DNA of 64,000 nt from Yoonia sp. SS1-5 (GCF_038443705.2 NZ_CP151767.2:3215501-3279500); one strand, 5' to 3'. Positions 43,513-52,933 are shown, numbered from the stretch's first letter. Numbers and translations: made by a program. The notes: generated from the sequence alone by a model not told the origin.

Positions 43513-44771
43513 AACTCACACCAACTATTGCAGGTGCGCTTGTCGCATCGACTGGTCTGGTCAGCGCCGCAGCAGCGCAAACCGAATTGTCCATGTGGTA
43601 TCACGGCGCCGGCGGTGAAGTTGAAGGCGCGATCATTCGCCAGATTGTCGATGACTTTAACGCCAGCCAATCCGATTATGCTGTCACCCTCGAAAGCTTC
43701 CCGCAGGAAAGTTACAACGACTCGATTGTTGCCGCTGCCCTTGCTGGTAACCTGCCCGATATTATTGATGTGGACGGCCCCGTCATGCCAAACTGGGCTT
43801 GGGCGGGCTACATGCAGCCGCTGTCCATCGACGAAAGCCTGATCGAAGATTTCCTGCCGGGCACCAAGGGTGTCTGGGACGGCCAGCTTTATTCCATCGG
43901 ATTGTGGGACGCCGCCGTGGCCCTGTATGCCCGCCAGTCCACATTGGACGCGCTTGGCCTGCGCACCCCAACCCTTGAAGAGCCGTGGAGCGGTGATGAA
44001 TTCATGGCGGCGCTCGACGCTGCGAAGGCCTCGGACGCCTGCGAATATGCGCTCGACCTGGGCATGGCTTGGACCGGCGAATGGTATCCTTATGCCTTTA
44101 GCCCGTTCTTGCAGTCGTTCGGTGGTGATATCGTCGACCGGTCGACCTACCAGACCGCCGAAGGGGCGCTGAACGGCGACGAAGCATTGGCATTTGGCGA
44201 CTGGTGGCAGTCGTTGTTCACCGAACGATACGCAGAAGGCACATCGCAAGACCCGGCCAGCCGCGACACCGGCTTTATTGACGGCAAATACTGCTTCAGC
44301 TGGAACGGCAACTGGGCGGCTGTCGCCACGCTGGATGGTGGCGTTGATGACGTTCAATTTCTACCGGCCCCAGACTTTGGCGGTGGCAACACAATCGGTG
44401 CTGCATCTTGGCAGTTTGGTGTGTCCGCCACATCGGACGCGCCTGAGGGCGCGAATGCCTTTATCGAGTTTGCTTTGCAGGACAAGTATCTGGCTGCCTT
44501 CACCGACGGCATTGGCCTGATCCCATCGACGCCTTCGGCTGCTGCGATGACGGAGACTTACAAGGAAGGCGGGCCGCTGAACGTCTTCTTTGAGCTGAGC
44601 AATCAGCAGGCGCTCGTCCGTCCGGTGTCGCCGGGCTATGTGGTTGCCGCGAAGGTGTTCGAAAAGGCCCTGGCCGACATCGCCAATGGCGCCGACGTTG
44701 CCGATACATTGGATGCCGCAGTTGATGAGATCAACACCGACATCGAACGCAACGGCGGCTACGGCCACTAA
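43509..44771 (+). CDS. Sugar ABC transporter extracellular binding protein (CUT1)
   Basis: This 420-aa periplasmic protein has a signal peptide (cleavage near SAAAAQT) and SBP_bac_1 features 'LSMWYHGAGGEVEGAIIRQIVDDFNASQ' and 'YSIGLWDAAVALYARQSTLDALGL'. It forms an importer with two permeases and an ATPase in the same operon. The companion hydrolase suggests a fructose- or sucrose-containing or related oligosaccharide, but the ligand is not determined by the sequence. Confidence 0.88.
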   Translation: MKLTPTIAGALVASTGLVSAAAAQTELSMWYHGAGGEVEGAIIRQIVDDFNASQSDYAVTLESFPQESYNDSIVAAALAGNLPDIIDVDGPVMPNWAWAGYMQPLSIDESLIEDFLPGTKGVWDGQLYSIGLWDAAVALYARQSTLDALGLRTPTLEEPWSGDEFMAALDAAKASDACEYALDLGMAWTGEWYPYAFSPFLQSFGGDIVDRSTYQTAEGALNGDEALAFGDWWQSLFTERYAEGTSQDPASRDTGFIDGKYCFSWNGNWAAVATLDGGVDDVQFLPAPDFGGGNTIGAASWQFGVSATSDAPEGANAFIEFALQDKYLAAFTDGIGLIPSTPSAAAMTETYKEGGPLNVFFELSNQQALVRPVSPGYVVAAKVFEKALADIANGADVADTLDAAVDEINTDIERNGGYGH

Positions 44772-44784
44772 GCGCGCTTTGCGT

Positions 44785-44808
44785 GGGGGTGGCGCACATG
44801 CCGCCCCC
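44785..44808 (+). promoter_or_regulatory. Intercistronic stem-loop after the second CUT1 binding-protein gene
   Basis: A 9-bp inverted repeat with one G-U pair (GGGGGTGGC, GCACAT loop, GCCGCCCCC) begins 14 nt after the binding-protein stop codon and precedes the first permease gene. Confidence 0.62.
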
Positions 44809-44834
44809 GCGACTTCCGCTGAAGGAGCAAAAAA

Positions 44835-45902
44835 ATGGCATCCAAACTGACAACTTCGAACCGCGCAGGCTGGGCCTTTGCCCTGCCGGGCTTTGGCTTG
44901 CTGACGCTGTTCATCGTGGTGCCCTTCTTTTTCGCCTTCTTTCTGTCGCTGACCAATCAGCGTCTGATTTCGCCAAACCCGACGGAGTTTGTTGGCCTCG
45001 ACAATTATCGCAACCTGCTGAGCATTTCGGTGCTGACAATTGAACCGGCGCGCGACGATACGGGTGCTGTCATGCGCGACGAAGACGGTAATCCGGAATA
45101 CCCGCGCGTGCGAAGCTTCACCCGCAACAACCCGGACTATCCGCAATATGCGGGCATGCGCGAGTGGTTCCGCTGGCATAGCGGCGACGATGCGAAAGTC
45201 GTCGTGGCGACGGACGTGGTGTTTTGGAAGTCCCTGCGCAACACGTTGATGTTTGTGCTGGTAGTGGCCCCGGTGCAGGGGGGACTCGCGCTCGTGTTGG
45301 CGCTGCTGATCAACCAGAAATTACGCGGGATAAACATCTACCGCGCGATCTATTTCATGCCTGTTGTGGTCTCGATTGTCGTCGTCTCGCTGTTGTGGCG
45401 GTTCATCTATGCCGAAGATGGATTGCTCAATTCCATTCTGAGCGCTTTCAGTTTCGGCATGTTCGAGGGCCCTGATTGGCTGGGCAATGAAGATACCGCG
45501 CTTGGGGCGATCAAGGCGATGTCGATTTGGCAGGCCGTTGGATTTCACATGGTGATCTGGCTGTCGGGGCTGCAAACGATCTCGCCCACATTGTACGAGG
45601 CGTCGTCCGTCGAAGGCGCCTCCAAATGGCAAACCTTTCGCTATGTAACTTGGCCCGGGCTGCGCAATACGGCGGTGCTGGTGTTGATCGTGATCACCAT
45701 GCAAGCCTTTGCACTCTTCGCCCAGATCGACGTGATGACCAATGGTGGACCCTTGGACAGCACGACGACGGTCGTCTTTCAGGCGGTCGAGCGGGGGTAT
45801 GGCAAGCAGGACATCTCGGGCGGTTCGGCGATCTCGGTCATCCTGTTCCTGCTGGTCCTGAGTATCAGCCTGATCCAACGCTACCTGACGCGGGAGAGAT
45901 AA
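44835..45902 (+). CDS. Sugar ABC transporter permease, MalF type
   Basis: This 355-aa CUT1 permease has a first TM (about 15-37) followed by a hydrophilic insertion of about 70 residues (about 60-130) predicted to be periplasmic, which makes it longer than the 290-aa norm, as in MalF-like subunits. The EAA loop 'LYEASSVEGASKWQTFRYVTWPGLRNT' is near residues 255-281. The second permease gene follows after 1 nt. Confidence 0.88.
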   Translation: MASKLTTSNRAGWAFALPGFGLLTLFIVVPFFFAFFLSLTNQRLISPNPTEFVGLDNYRNLLSISVLTIEPARDDTGAVMRDEDGNPEYPRVRSFTRNNPDYPQYAGMREWFRWHSGDDAKVVVATDVVFWKSLRNTLMFVLVVAPVQGGLALVLALLINQKLRGINIYRAIYFMPVVVSIVVVSLLWRFIYAEDGLLNSILSAFSFGMFEGPDWLGNEDTALGAIKAMSIWQAVGFHMVIWLSGLQTISPTLYEASSVEGASKWQTFRYVTWPGLRNTAVLVLIVITMQAFALFAQIDVMTNGGPLDSTTTVVFQAVERGYGKQDISGGSAISVILFLLVLSISLIQRYLTRER

Positions 45903-45903
45903 G

Positions 45904-46782
45904 ATGGCCGGCGTTTCACAAGACAATCAGGGCCTCCGTTTGATCACGCGATATGTCGTCCTGACCCTGATAGCGATCATCTTCGTATTTCCGCTGATTT
46001 TCATGGTCATGTCGAGCCTGAAACCAGACTTGCAACTGCTGCGGGATACCTCGAGCATCCGGGCGTTTCTGCCTGTGGGCGATATCAGCCTTAGCAACTA
46101 CACAGCCGCGTTCAACCGGGCGCCGGTGGCGACATTCATCTTCAACTCTGTGCTGGTCACAGGGATCACCGTGCTGCTTTCGCTGTTGTTCTGTTCCCTG
46201 GCCGCATTTTCGTTTGTTTTCCTGAACTGGAAAGGGCGCAACTTGCTGCTGTCCATTGTTCTTGCCACGCTGATCATCCCGTTTGAGACCATCGCCATTC
46301 CGCTATTGCTACTGGTAAGCCAACTGCCGTGGATCGGATTGGACGGGCTGCAAACCGGCTGGCTGAACACCTACCGGGTGCAGATCATCCCATGGATCGC
46401 GGACGGGTTGACGATCTTTCTTTTCGTGCAGTTCTTCAAAGACTTGCCCCGTGATTTGATCGAGGCAAGCCGGGTTGAAGGCGCTTCGTGGATCCAGATC
46501 TATTGCCGCGTCGTGATGCCGCTCGCCGGTCCTGTGGTGGCCACGGCGGCGATCCTGAAGTTTCTGGTGATGTACAACCAGTACCTGTGGCCGTTGATCG
46601 TGGTGCAGCAGGAAACCTATCGGCCTGTGATGGTGGGCCTTGGCTATTACTTTCAGCTGAACCCCGCATGGGGGGAGATCATGGCCTATCTGACCGTGAT
46701 CACGGTGCCTGTTCTGGCCTTCTATCTTGTCCTGCAACGCGCGTTCATCGCGTCGATTGCCTCAACCGGCGTGAAAGGCTAA
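45904..46782 (+). CDS. Sugar ABC transporter permease, MalG type
   Basis: This 292-aa second permease has six hydrophobic segments and an EAA loop 'DLIEASRVEGASWIQIYCRVVMPLAGPV' (about residues 185-212). It lies directly between the first permease gene and the hydrolase gene, which starts 4 nt after its stop. Confidence 0.9.
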   Translation: MAGVSQDNQGLRLITRYVVLTLIAIIFVFPLIFMVMSSLKPDLQLLRDTSSIRAFLPVGDISLSNYTAAFNRAPVATFIFNSVLVTGITVLLSLLFCSLAAFSFVFLNWKGRNLLLSIVLATLIIPFETIAIPLLLLVSQLPWIGLDGLQTGWLNTYRVQIIPWIADGLTIFLFVQFFKDLPRDLIEASRVEGASWIQIYCRVVMPLAGPVVATAAILKFLVMYNQYLWPLIVVQQETYRPVMVGLGYYFQLNPAWGEIMAYLTVITVPVLAFYLVLQRAFIASIASTGVKG

Positions 46783-46786
46783 CGCA

Positions 46787-47773
46787 ATGGTTCTCGCCCT
46801 CAAAGATTATTTTGTCTGGGATAGCTGGTATGTCCGCGACGGCGACCTGTGGCATGGATTTTTCCTGAAGGCGGCTCGTGCAATCGGGGACCCGGACCTG
46901 CGCCACTTCAATGTCAGCTACGGCCACGCGACCAGCACGGATCTGATCAACTGGGATCATCTGGGGACCTGTTTCGAACCCAGCAGCGGCGACAAGTGGG
47001 ACAATTACACCGTCTGGACCGGATCGGTCGTCCGCGGTGACGACGACCTCTGGCACCTTTATTACACGGGAACCCGCAAGGACGAAGTCGGTTTGCCGCA
47101 ACGGATCGGTCATGCGACCTCGACGGATCTGCACAATTGGACCCGGGTGGGTGACGGGCTGATCCTCGATCTGACAGGCCCACATGCCCACCACTACGAG
47201 GCGGACTTTGCCGAGGGCGTATGGCACGACCGCGCTATGCGCGACCCCTGGGTCCTGCGTGACCCGTCAGGTGACGGCTGGCTGATGTATTTTACCGCCC
47301 GCGTTTCCGGCGCGGCCGAGCCCAACAATGGCGGTTGCATCGGTTTTGCCACGTCGCCGGACGGCTACGACTGGACACTTCAACCCCCCGTCTTTGCGGG
47401 CGGTTACGGCCAGCTGGAAGTCCCGCAGGTCTTTCAGGCCGACGGTCAGTGGTTTTGCCTTTTCTGCACTTGCGCAGAGCACTTCTCCGAGGCGCAAGCG
47501 GGTCTCACAAAACCCGTGTCTGGCAATCACTACCTTATCGGTGAAGGTCCTCGCGGCCCATGGCGCATCGCACCCGGTTTTCTTGACGGTGATGTCCCTT
47601 GCCGCCGATACGCGGCGCGGATCCTGCAGACGGACAAGGGCCTTGCGATCCTCGGCTTTGCCGACCGTCCCGACGGCGTCGATTTCGTCGGCCACATCAT
47701 GGATCCCGAACCCGTGGTCGTCACGCAAGATGGGTTGCTTCATGTCATCTCGAACCTCAACGCAGCGGAGTAA
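46787..47773 (+). CDS. Cytoplasmic GH32/GH68-like five-bladed propeller glycoside hydrolase
   Basis: This 328-aa protein has the clan GH-J/GH43-like catalytic triad pattern: Asp12 in FVWDSW, the RDP motif at 152-154 (MRDPWVLRD) and Glu211 in LEVPQVF. The blade repeats (for example 'GHATSTDLINW', 'GHATSTDLHNW') support a beta-propeller. There is no signal peptide, so it acts on imported sugar. A beta-fructosidase or related activity is most likely; a GH43 or GH130-type activity is possible. The gene lies between permease and ATPase genes. Confidence 0.78.
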   Translation: MVLALKDYFVWDSWYVRDGDLWHGFFLKAARAIGDPDLRHFNVSYGHATSTDLINWDHLGTCFEPSSGDKWDNYTVWTGSVVRGDDDLWHLYYTGTRKDEVGLPQRIGHATSTDLHNWTRVGDGLILDLTGPHAHHYEADFAEGVWHDRAMRDPWVLRDPSGDGWLMYFTARVSGAAEPNNGGCIGFATSPDGYDWTLQPPVFAGGYGQLEVPQVFQADGQWFCLFCTCAEHFSEAQAGLTKPVSGNHYLIGEGPRGPWRIAPGFLDGDVPCRRYAARILQTDKGLAILGFADRPDGVDFVGHIMDPEPVVVTQDGLLHVISNLNAAE

Positions 47774-47776
47774 ATA

Positions 47777-48847
47777 ATGGCCGACGTCAAACTGCGCGAA
47801 ATTAGGAAAAGTTACGGTAAGGTCGAAGTCATCAAAGGCGTCGATATTGATATCAAGGACGGTGAATTCGTCGTCTTTGTCGGGCCCTCTGGCTGTGGAA
47901 AGTCGACCCTTTTGCGCATGATCGCGGGGCTGGAAGACATTACCGATGGCACGCTCGAAATTGATGGCGCGCGCGTCAACGATCTGGAACCATCCAAGCG
48001 TGGCATCGCCATGGTTTTTCAATCCTACGCGATCTTTCCGCACATGACAGTGCGCGAAAACGTGGCCTTTGGGCTGACCATCAACAGGGCAAGCAAGGCC
48101 GAGAAGGACGAAAAGGTCGGGCAGGCGGCCCGCATCCTGCAGATGGAACATCTGCTGGACCGCCGCCCGTCCGAGCTGTCCGGCGGCCAGCGCCAACGCG
48201 TTGCGATTGGCCGCGCGATTGTCCGCAACCCGAAGGTATTCCTGTTTGATGAACCGCTCTCAAACCTCGACGCCGCTCTGCGGATGGATATGCGCATGGA
48301 GATCGGCAAACTGCACCAGGATCTGGGTGCTTCAATGATCTACGTGACCCACGATCAGGTGGAGGCGATGACACTTGCTGACAAGATCGTGGTTCTCAAG
48401 GACGGTCTGGTCATGCAGGCTGGTGCGCCGATGGATCTGTATCATGAGCCTGCAAACCTGTTCGTCGCGGGTTTTCTGGGTGCGCCTTCGATGAACTTTC
48501 TCGATGTGACGGTGCATGACCTAAACGACAAGACTGTGTCCGTCAGCAACGCGTCGCTCGATAAAATCGAAGTCCCTCACAAAGGGCGCCACTTTGAGGT
48601 TGGGCAAACCGCCACGTTAGGCATTCGCCCGCAACACATGCAGCCCGTCGGCGATGGGATGGGGAAGCTTCATGGCAAGGTTATCCTGTCCGAACGGCTT
48701 GGAAGTGAAACGGTGATCGACATCGCCTTGGCTGATGGTGGCAAGGTGATCGCAGCGCTGGCCGAGGATTCCATTCAAAAACCCGGTGCCGTCACCAATT
48801 TCGATTTTGACCCGAACCAGGCACATATCTTCCCCGAGACGCGATGA
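47777..48847 (+). CDS. Sugar ABC transporter ATP-binding protein (UgpC/MsmK type)
   Basis: This 356-aa ATPase has Walker A GPSGCGKST, signature LSGGQRQRVAIGRAIV and Walker B VFLFDEPLSNLDA, plus a C-terminal TOBE-type domain (from about residue 235). It ends the LacI-led operon. The start has GGAG 7 nt upstream. Confidence 0.92.
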   Translation: MADVKLREIRKSYGKVEVIKGVDIDIKDGEFVVFVGPSGCGKSTLLRMIAGLEDITDGTLEIDGARVNDLEPSKRGIAMVFQSYAIFPHMTVRENVAFGLTINRASKAEKDEKVGQAARILQMEHLLDRRPSELSGGQRQRVAIGRAIVRNPKVFLFDEPLSNLDAALRMDMRMEIGKLHQDLGASMIYVTHDQVEAMTLADKIVVLKDGLVMQAGAPMDLYHEPANLFVAGFLGAPSMNFLDVTVHDLNDKTVSVSNASLDKIEVPHKGRHFEVGQTATLGIRPQHMQPVGDGMGKLHGKVILSERLGSETVIDIALADGGKVIAALAEDSIQKPGAVTNFDFDPNQAHIFPETR

Positions 48848-49014
48848 CGAAACCAGTCCCGATAGATGGCGGCAGAAATCACCGGTCTCGTCGTCTTTCG
48901 CCCTCATGTTCAGCGGCTGCACTAGACGGAAAGCTTTCCGCGCCCGCGTGATTTTGGCAAGGTCAGCGGGCCGAAACGCGTTCTTTGGATACGATAGTGC
49001 CACTGCTCTTGAAT

Positions 49015-49563
49015 CTAAGTGTCTAGCAGCAACCGCAGCTTGGCAATTCGTCCGCGCAGCTGGTCTTTCGAGCGTGCGGCATTAGCGATGCCTTGACTTG
49101 CAGCCATCAATAGCTCGGCGCATTCCTGACTGTCGTGGCGCACCTCGGACAAGCGACGCGCCAGACTTTCGCAGATACTGGAATTCATCCGTTCGAAATG
49201 ATGCGCACTGACGGCGTCTTTCGTTTGGAACAGCTCTTGAGCAAAATTTGATGTCCGCACCAGCGAATAGGTAAACATATGCTTTGCGGTAACTGCCGCG
49301 ATGACGGCGTCAACAGGGTCGTCAGTCCCTTTCAATTCAGCCGCAACGATTTCAGTTAAGTCACGGGCGACATTCTCGGCAACTGCGTCGAAGATGGCCG
49401 GTTTGTCGGGGAAGTAGCTGTAGAGCGTCGCTTTCGAGATTGATGCCGCATCGGCTATCCCCTCCATCGTTGCACCGCGAAAACCTTGTGCAATGAACAC
49501 CTCTTGTGCTGTCGCGACCAGCCTCGCGCGGCGCTTGGTCCTTAGCTCGGTCGTGTCTCTCAA
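49015..49563 (-). CDS. TetR-family transcriptional regulator
   Basis: This 182-aa regulator has the TetR HTH (ATAQEVFIAQGFRGATMEGIADAASISKATLYSYFPDKPAIFDAV, two parts). The C-terminal ligand domain is family-typical in length. It starts with TTG, with GGAGAAG 8 nt upstream. It is divergent from the propeller gene at 49622, and an inverted repeat lies between the two, so it probably controls that gene and itself. Confidence 0.87.
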   Translation of the reverse strand: MRDTTELRTKRRARLVATAQEVFIAQGFRGATMEGIADAASISKATLYSYFPDKPAIFDAVAENVARDLTEIVAAELKGTDDPVDAVIAAVTAKHMFTYSLVRTSNFAQELFQTKDAVSAHHFERMNSSICESLARRLSEVRHDSQECAELLMAASQGIANAARSKDQLRGRIAKLRLLLDT

Positions 49564-49583
49564 GGTTTACACTTCTCCAAAAG

Positions 49584-49609
49584 TGAACGATATGATATAA
49601 AAACGTTCA
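49584..49609. promoter_or_regulatory. Inverted repeat between TetR gene and propeller gene
   Basis: TGAACG and CGTTCA arms are separated by 14 A/T-rich nt in the 58-nt divergent gap. It is a candidate TetR operator from its position and symmetry. Confidence 0.5.
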
Positions 49610-49621
49610 ATTATAGCAGTC

Positions 49622-50752
49622 ATGGATGGACCCATGCGCCTTGTCAGACTTATCGTTTTCGCTTTGATCGGGCTAGCCGCCTTGGCTCTGGTGGTGGTGA
49701 AGCTCAATTATGGCGGTGGGCAACCCTACCCAGACGTGTCGACAGCACCTTTGCGCAATGATGTGGAGGTTGCCATCGAATTGCCCTTCCCCCCTGGGAT
49801 GGTGGCTGTGGGTCCAAAGGGCGAAGTCTATTACACCTATCATCCGTTTCATGCGCCCCAAGACCACACCGACGCACTTTTGTTCGCGTGGCGAGAGGGG
49901 CAGTCGCTCCCGGTTGCACAGGCGCTTGGCGATCGTTTGCACGGCATCTTCGGCATCACCGTAGACAGTCGCGGCTGGATCTGGGCCGTGCGACCCGGCG
50001 CCATGGAGGGCCGTCCAACTGAAGTTCTGGCGATCAACCCCGCCAGCGGCGAAATCACTTTTGAATTTCAGTTTGCGGATGGCGAGGGCGGCTTCGCACA
50101 GGATCTTCGCGTGTCGGATGATCTTCGCCATGTCTATCTGGCTGACACGGGTTTGCTGCGGTTCACGTCCGCTTCGCTTATTGTGCTGAACACACAGAGC
50201 CGCAATGCGCGCAGCGTCCTGGTGGATCATGAAAGCACCGCGCCGCAAAACTGGTTGATGCGGCGCACCGACGGGTCACCCTATCGACTGGGATATGGAT
50301 TGGTCACATTTCAGGTCGGCGTTGACGGGCTAGAAATTACCGATGACGGCGACTGGCTTACCTATGCGACCATGACGCATGACAGCGTTTTCCGGGTGCC
50401 GACCGCGCTGCTGAACGATCCGGAGGTATCGCGCGAAGCGCTGGAGGCGGCAGTCGAACGGATCGGGCCGGCTCCGATGAGCGATGGCATTGCCCTCGAT
50501 CAAAATGGCGCTGTCATCTTGACGGACGTGGAAAATGGCGGGCTGATGCGTCTGGTTGACGGCGCGTTGACGACCTTGGTGCGCGATGATGCCATCGACT
50601 GGGCCGACAGTGTCGCGGTCGCCCCAAACGGGGACATCTGGTTCACAGATAGCGCGCTGACAACCCTGTTGGATCAATTCGGCAATCCACCTTCACGCGC
50701 CGAAATCGACGCAGCCGCCCCATTTGCAATTTACCGATTGCCAGCGCCGTAA
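49622..50752 (+). CDS. Membrane-anchored SMP-30/strictosidine-synthase-like beta-propeller
   Basis: This 376-aa protein has one N-terminal TM segment (about residues 8-28) and then a six-bladed propeller with blade-like strands ('MVAVGPKGEVYYTYHP', 'GITVDSRGWIWAV', 'GIALDQNGAVILTDVENGGLMRL', 'VAPNGDIWFTDS'). The family includes lactonases such as gluconolactonase. An in-frame ATG at 49634 (MRLVRL) has a GGATGGA sequence close upstream and could be the start. It is divergent from a TetR gene. Confidence 0.75.
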   Translation: MDGPMRLVRLIVFALIGLAALALVVVKLNYGGGQPYPDVSTAPLRNDVEVAIELPFPPGMVAVGPKGEVYYTYHPFHAPQDHTDALLFAWREGQSLPVAQALGDRLHGIFGITVDSRGWIWAVRPGAMEGRPTEVLAINPASGEITFEFQFADGEGGFAQDLRVSDDLRHVYLADTGLLRFTSASLIVLNTQSRNARSVLVDHESTAPQNWLMRRTDGSPYRLGYGLVTFQVGVDGLEITDDGDWLTYATMTHDSVFRVPTALLNDPEVSREALEAAVERIGPAPMSDGIALDQNGAVILTDVENGGLMRLVDGALTTLVRDDAIDWADSVAVAPNGDIWFTDSALTTLLDQFGNPPSRAEIDAAAPFAIYRLPAP

Positions 50753-50963
50753 AGGCCCCACTTCGCCGCTGTCGACTTTCGCGCCGTCGACAGCGGGATG
50801 CGCTTTTCAACACCACGATATCGACCACGGGGCAAACGGCACCGATGACATGGTCCTGTCCAACCCTGCCGGACGGGGCGACTTCCTGATGTTGGGCACG
50901 CAACATCGGTAGGCCCACCATGCGCGTTGGGCGCGATATTGGCTATTCAGAGAGACCACGACA
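50753..50963. other. Gap with a hairpin between propeller and serine-hydrolase genes
   Basis: This 211-nt gap contains an inverted repeat of 9-10 bp near 50764-50797 (GCTGTCGAC ... GTCGACAGC). No T-run follows it. A short frame continues to 50912 without a recognisable protein. It may be a terminator or processing signal of the propeller gene. Confidence 0.4.
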
Positions 50964-51974
50964 ATGAACCGACGAACTTTTGCCACTGCAAGCTTGGCAG
51001 CGCTTTTGACGCCTGCGGCCAGTGCCTTGCAAGCACAACAAACAGCGCCGGGTTTGCCCGGCTACCAAATTGCCGAGATCAAGGACGGGCGTCTCACGTC
51101 AGGATATGGGGGCGCAGCCACGCCGCAAACTGCCGTAAATGAAGGAACGCTGTTCCAAGTGGCGTCCTGTTCGAAAACGGTGAATGCGCTGGCCGTCATG
51201 ACGTTGGTGCGTGACGGACGCGTCGCACTTGACCGACCGGCAAATCAGTATCTGCGTCGATGGCAATTGCCCGGCCCCCGCGGTGCCGATGCGACGGTTG
51301 CAGAATTGATGTCACATACGGCGGGGACCACTGTTGATGGCTTCGCCGGATATGGACCGAGTGAGAAACTGCCTGATCTGATGGATATTCTCGCGGGACG
51401 CACGCCCGCGAACTCTGCTGCTATTCGGACACGTCGCCGGATTTTGGGGGGTTTCAGCTATAGTGGCGGCGGCACGACGGTCTTGCAGGCGATGATCGAA
51501 GACGTCACCGGAACAGATTTCGCGGCCTATACGCGGGCGGAGGTCTTGAACCCCGTCGGTGCGCCGCGGGCGACGTTTCAGATAGAACCGTCAGCGGCCT
51601 TCGCACATGGGTCATATGGCAACGGTCAGCCGGTCCCCGGCGGTTTCAAACGGCACCCGGAAAGCGCGGCTGCAGGGCTATGGGCGACGGCATCGGATCT
51701 GGCGAAGGTTCTGCAGTCCGTTATGCGGTCACTGGGTGGCGGGCCTGACGCGCTTCTTCCTGCGGAGTTGGCACAACGGATGATCACGCCGGTCAGTTGG
51801 GGATCGGGTCTTGGGGTATTCGTACAACCCGGCGCGATCATTTCCCATGATGGGCGCAATCATGGGTTTGACGCTGTCATGGCGGCAGAGCTTGGAACCG
51901 GCATCGTGCGGGCCGCCGTGACAAACCGAAATGGGGCCATCGAAGGCTTTTCGGAGCGAGTGACGTCGCGCTGA
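50964..51974 (+). CDS. Serine hydrolase of the beta-lactamase/class C fold
   Basis: This 336-aa protein has a Tat-like signal peptide (MNRRTFATASLAALLTPAAS) and the class C/esterase pattern: S68-x-x-K71 in VASCSKTVNALA, a tyrosine motif in FSYSGGG and a C-terminal HDG motif in SHDGRNHGFDA. It would act in the periplasm as an esterase or D-aminopeptidase; true beta-lactamase activity is not implied. Its terminator is the strong hairpin at 52011-52050. Confidence 0.83.
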   Translation: MNRRTFATASLAALLTPAASALQAQQTAPGLPGYQIAEIKDGRLTSGYGGAATPQTAVNEGTLFQVASCSKTVNALAVMTLVRDGRVALDRPANQYLRRWQLPGPRGADATVAELMSHTAGTTVDGFAGYGPSEKLPDLMDILAGRTPANSAAIRTRRRILGGFSYSGGGTTVLQAMIEDVTGTDFAAYTRAEVLNPVGAPRATFQIEPSAAFAHGSYGNGQPVPGGFKRHPESAAAGLWATASDLAKVLQSVMRSLGGGPDALLPAELAQRMITPVSWGSGLGVFVQPGAIISHDGRNHGFDAVMAAELGTGIVRAAVTNRNGAIEGFSERVTSR

Positions 51975-52010
51975 CCGGTTACGTATAGAAACCTGCCGAC
52001 GGAACGCAAA

Positions 52011-52050
52011 ACGGCTGCTCATTCACCAAATGAGCAGCCGTTTCTTTTTT
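52011..52050. terminator. Strong bidirectional terminator hairpin
   Basis: A perfect 13-bp inverted repeat (ACGGCTGCTCATT, loop CACCA, AATGAGCAGCCGT) is followed on the plus strand by TTTCTTTTTT and preceded by an A-run that serves the minus strand. It separates the serine-hydrolase gene from the convergent MipA gene. Confidence 0.9.
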
Positions 52051-52061
52051 GTGTCCCCAAA

Positions 52062-52784
52062 TTAGAAGGACATTATCAAGCCAAGCCCAACCCCGACCAC
52101 ATCCGACTTATCAACAAGCGGGCTGTCGGCATTGCTGCCCAGATCTTCGTATTCAACGATGCCGACGGCGGAAATGGTTTGCGTCACCGGATAAACAACA
52201 GCCAGGTTTGCAAAGGCAGTCGTCGTTTGGTCGGCAGCATATGCTGAACGGGCTGCGGTGGCCTCGGTGGCGGAAACGCCATAGAGATATTGGTTAAGGT
52301 CCTTATCCCGGAATCGCGCGCCAACCTCTGCGCTTACCACAAAGCTTCCGGGAGCGATGGCATACCCAACGACGACATTGGCCTCGGTCCCGCCATGCGT
52401 GTCTGACACGTCTGTCATCGTGTGCAACGACACGTAAGCATTGCCAAAGTCCAGTTGCGCAGTGATCCCGGCCTCCACCGCGTCGTCGCGCTTGAGACCG
52501 TCAAACAACGGGTCCTTGTTCGGAAAGTCCGGGCCGCCGCGGTATCCAAGGGCGAGGCCAACTGTCCCTTGTTGATATTCCAGGACGTTATATGACACGC
52601 CGTCCAGACCAACAGACAGCCTGTCGGTCTCGTAGGTCAGAAAAGGTGCGACACCAACAGTGTCATCCTCGCCCACATAGGTGCCGGTCGTGCCGACCCC
52701 CAAAATGCCCACGGTCCATTCACCATCGGCGTATGCCCCCGTACCGATACAAATCACCGTGCCTGTGAGGAGTTTTTTAAACAT
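52062..52784 (-). CDS. MipA/OmpV-family outer-membrane protein
   Basis: This 240-aa protein has a signal peptide (residues 1-19, cleavage near GAYA-DG) and an all-beta pattern of alternating hydrophobic residues, ending in Phe as outer-membrane barrels do (GLGLIMSF). The N-terminal 'APFLTYETDRLSVGLDGVSYNVL' and 'GLALGYRGGPDF' match MipA/OmpV. AAGGAAT precedes the ATG. It is divergent from the AraC gene at 52934, whose product probably controls it. Confidence 0.85.
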   Translation of the reverse strand: MFKKLLTGTVICIGTGAYADGEWTVGILGVGTTGTYVGEDDTVGVAPFLTYETDRLSVGLDGVSYNVLEYQQGTVGLALGYRGGPDFPNKDPLFDGLKRDDAVEAGITAQLDFGNAYVSLHTMTDVSDTHGGTEANVVVGYAIAPGSFVVSAEVGARFRDKDLNQYLYGVSATEATAARSAYAADQTTTAFANLAVVYPVTQTISAVGIVEYEDLGSNADSPLVDKSDVVGVGLGLIMSF

Positions 52785-52933
52785 GCGTTATTCCTTGATT
52801 GAGACGTTTGTGTCATCTCGATCAGGGAAGACCGTTCTGATGTCGTCCATCTTAGCAGGGATGGACAGATATTTGCGGCGCCGGACCCAGATTGCCCTCT
52901 GGTCTCTGAGCATGGTTTGAGACACGTTGCGGC
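52785..52933. other. Divergent mipA / AraC promoter region
   Basis: This 149-nt region between divergent genes must hold both promoters. I see no clear dyad in it. Confidence 0.4.
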
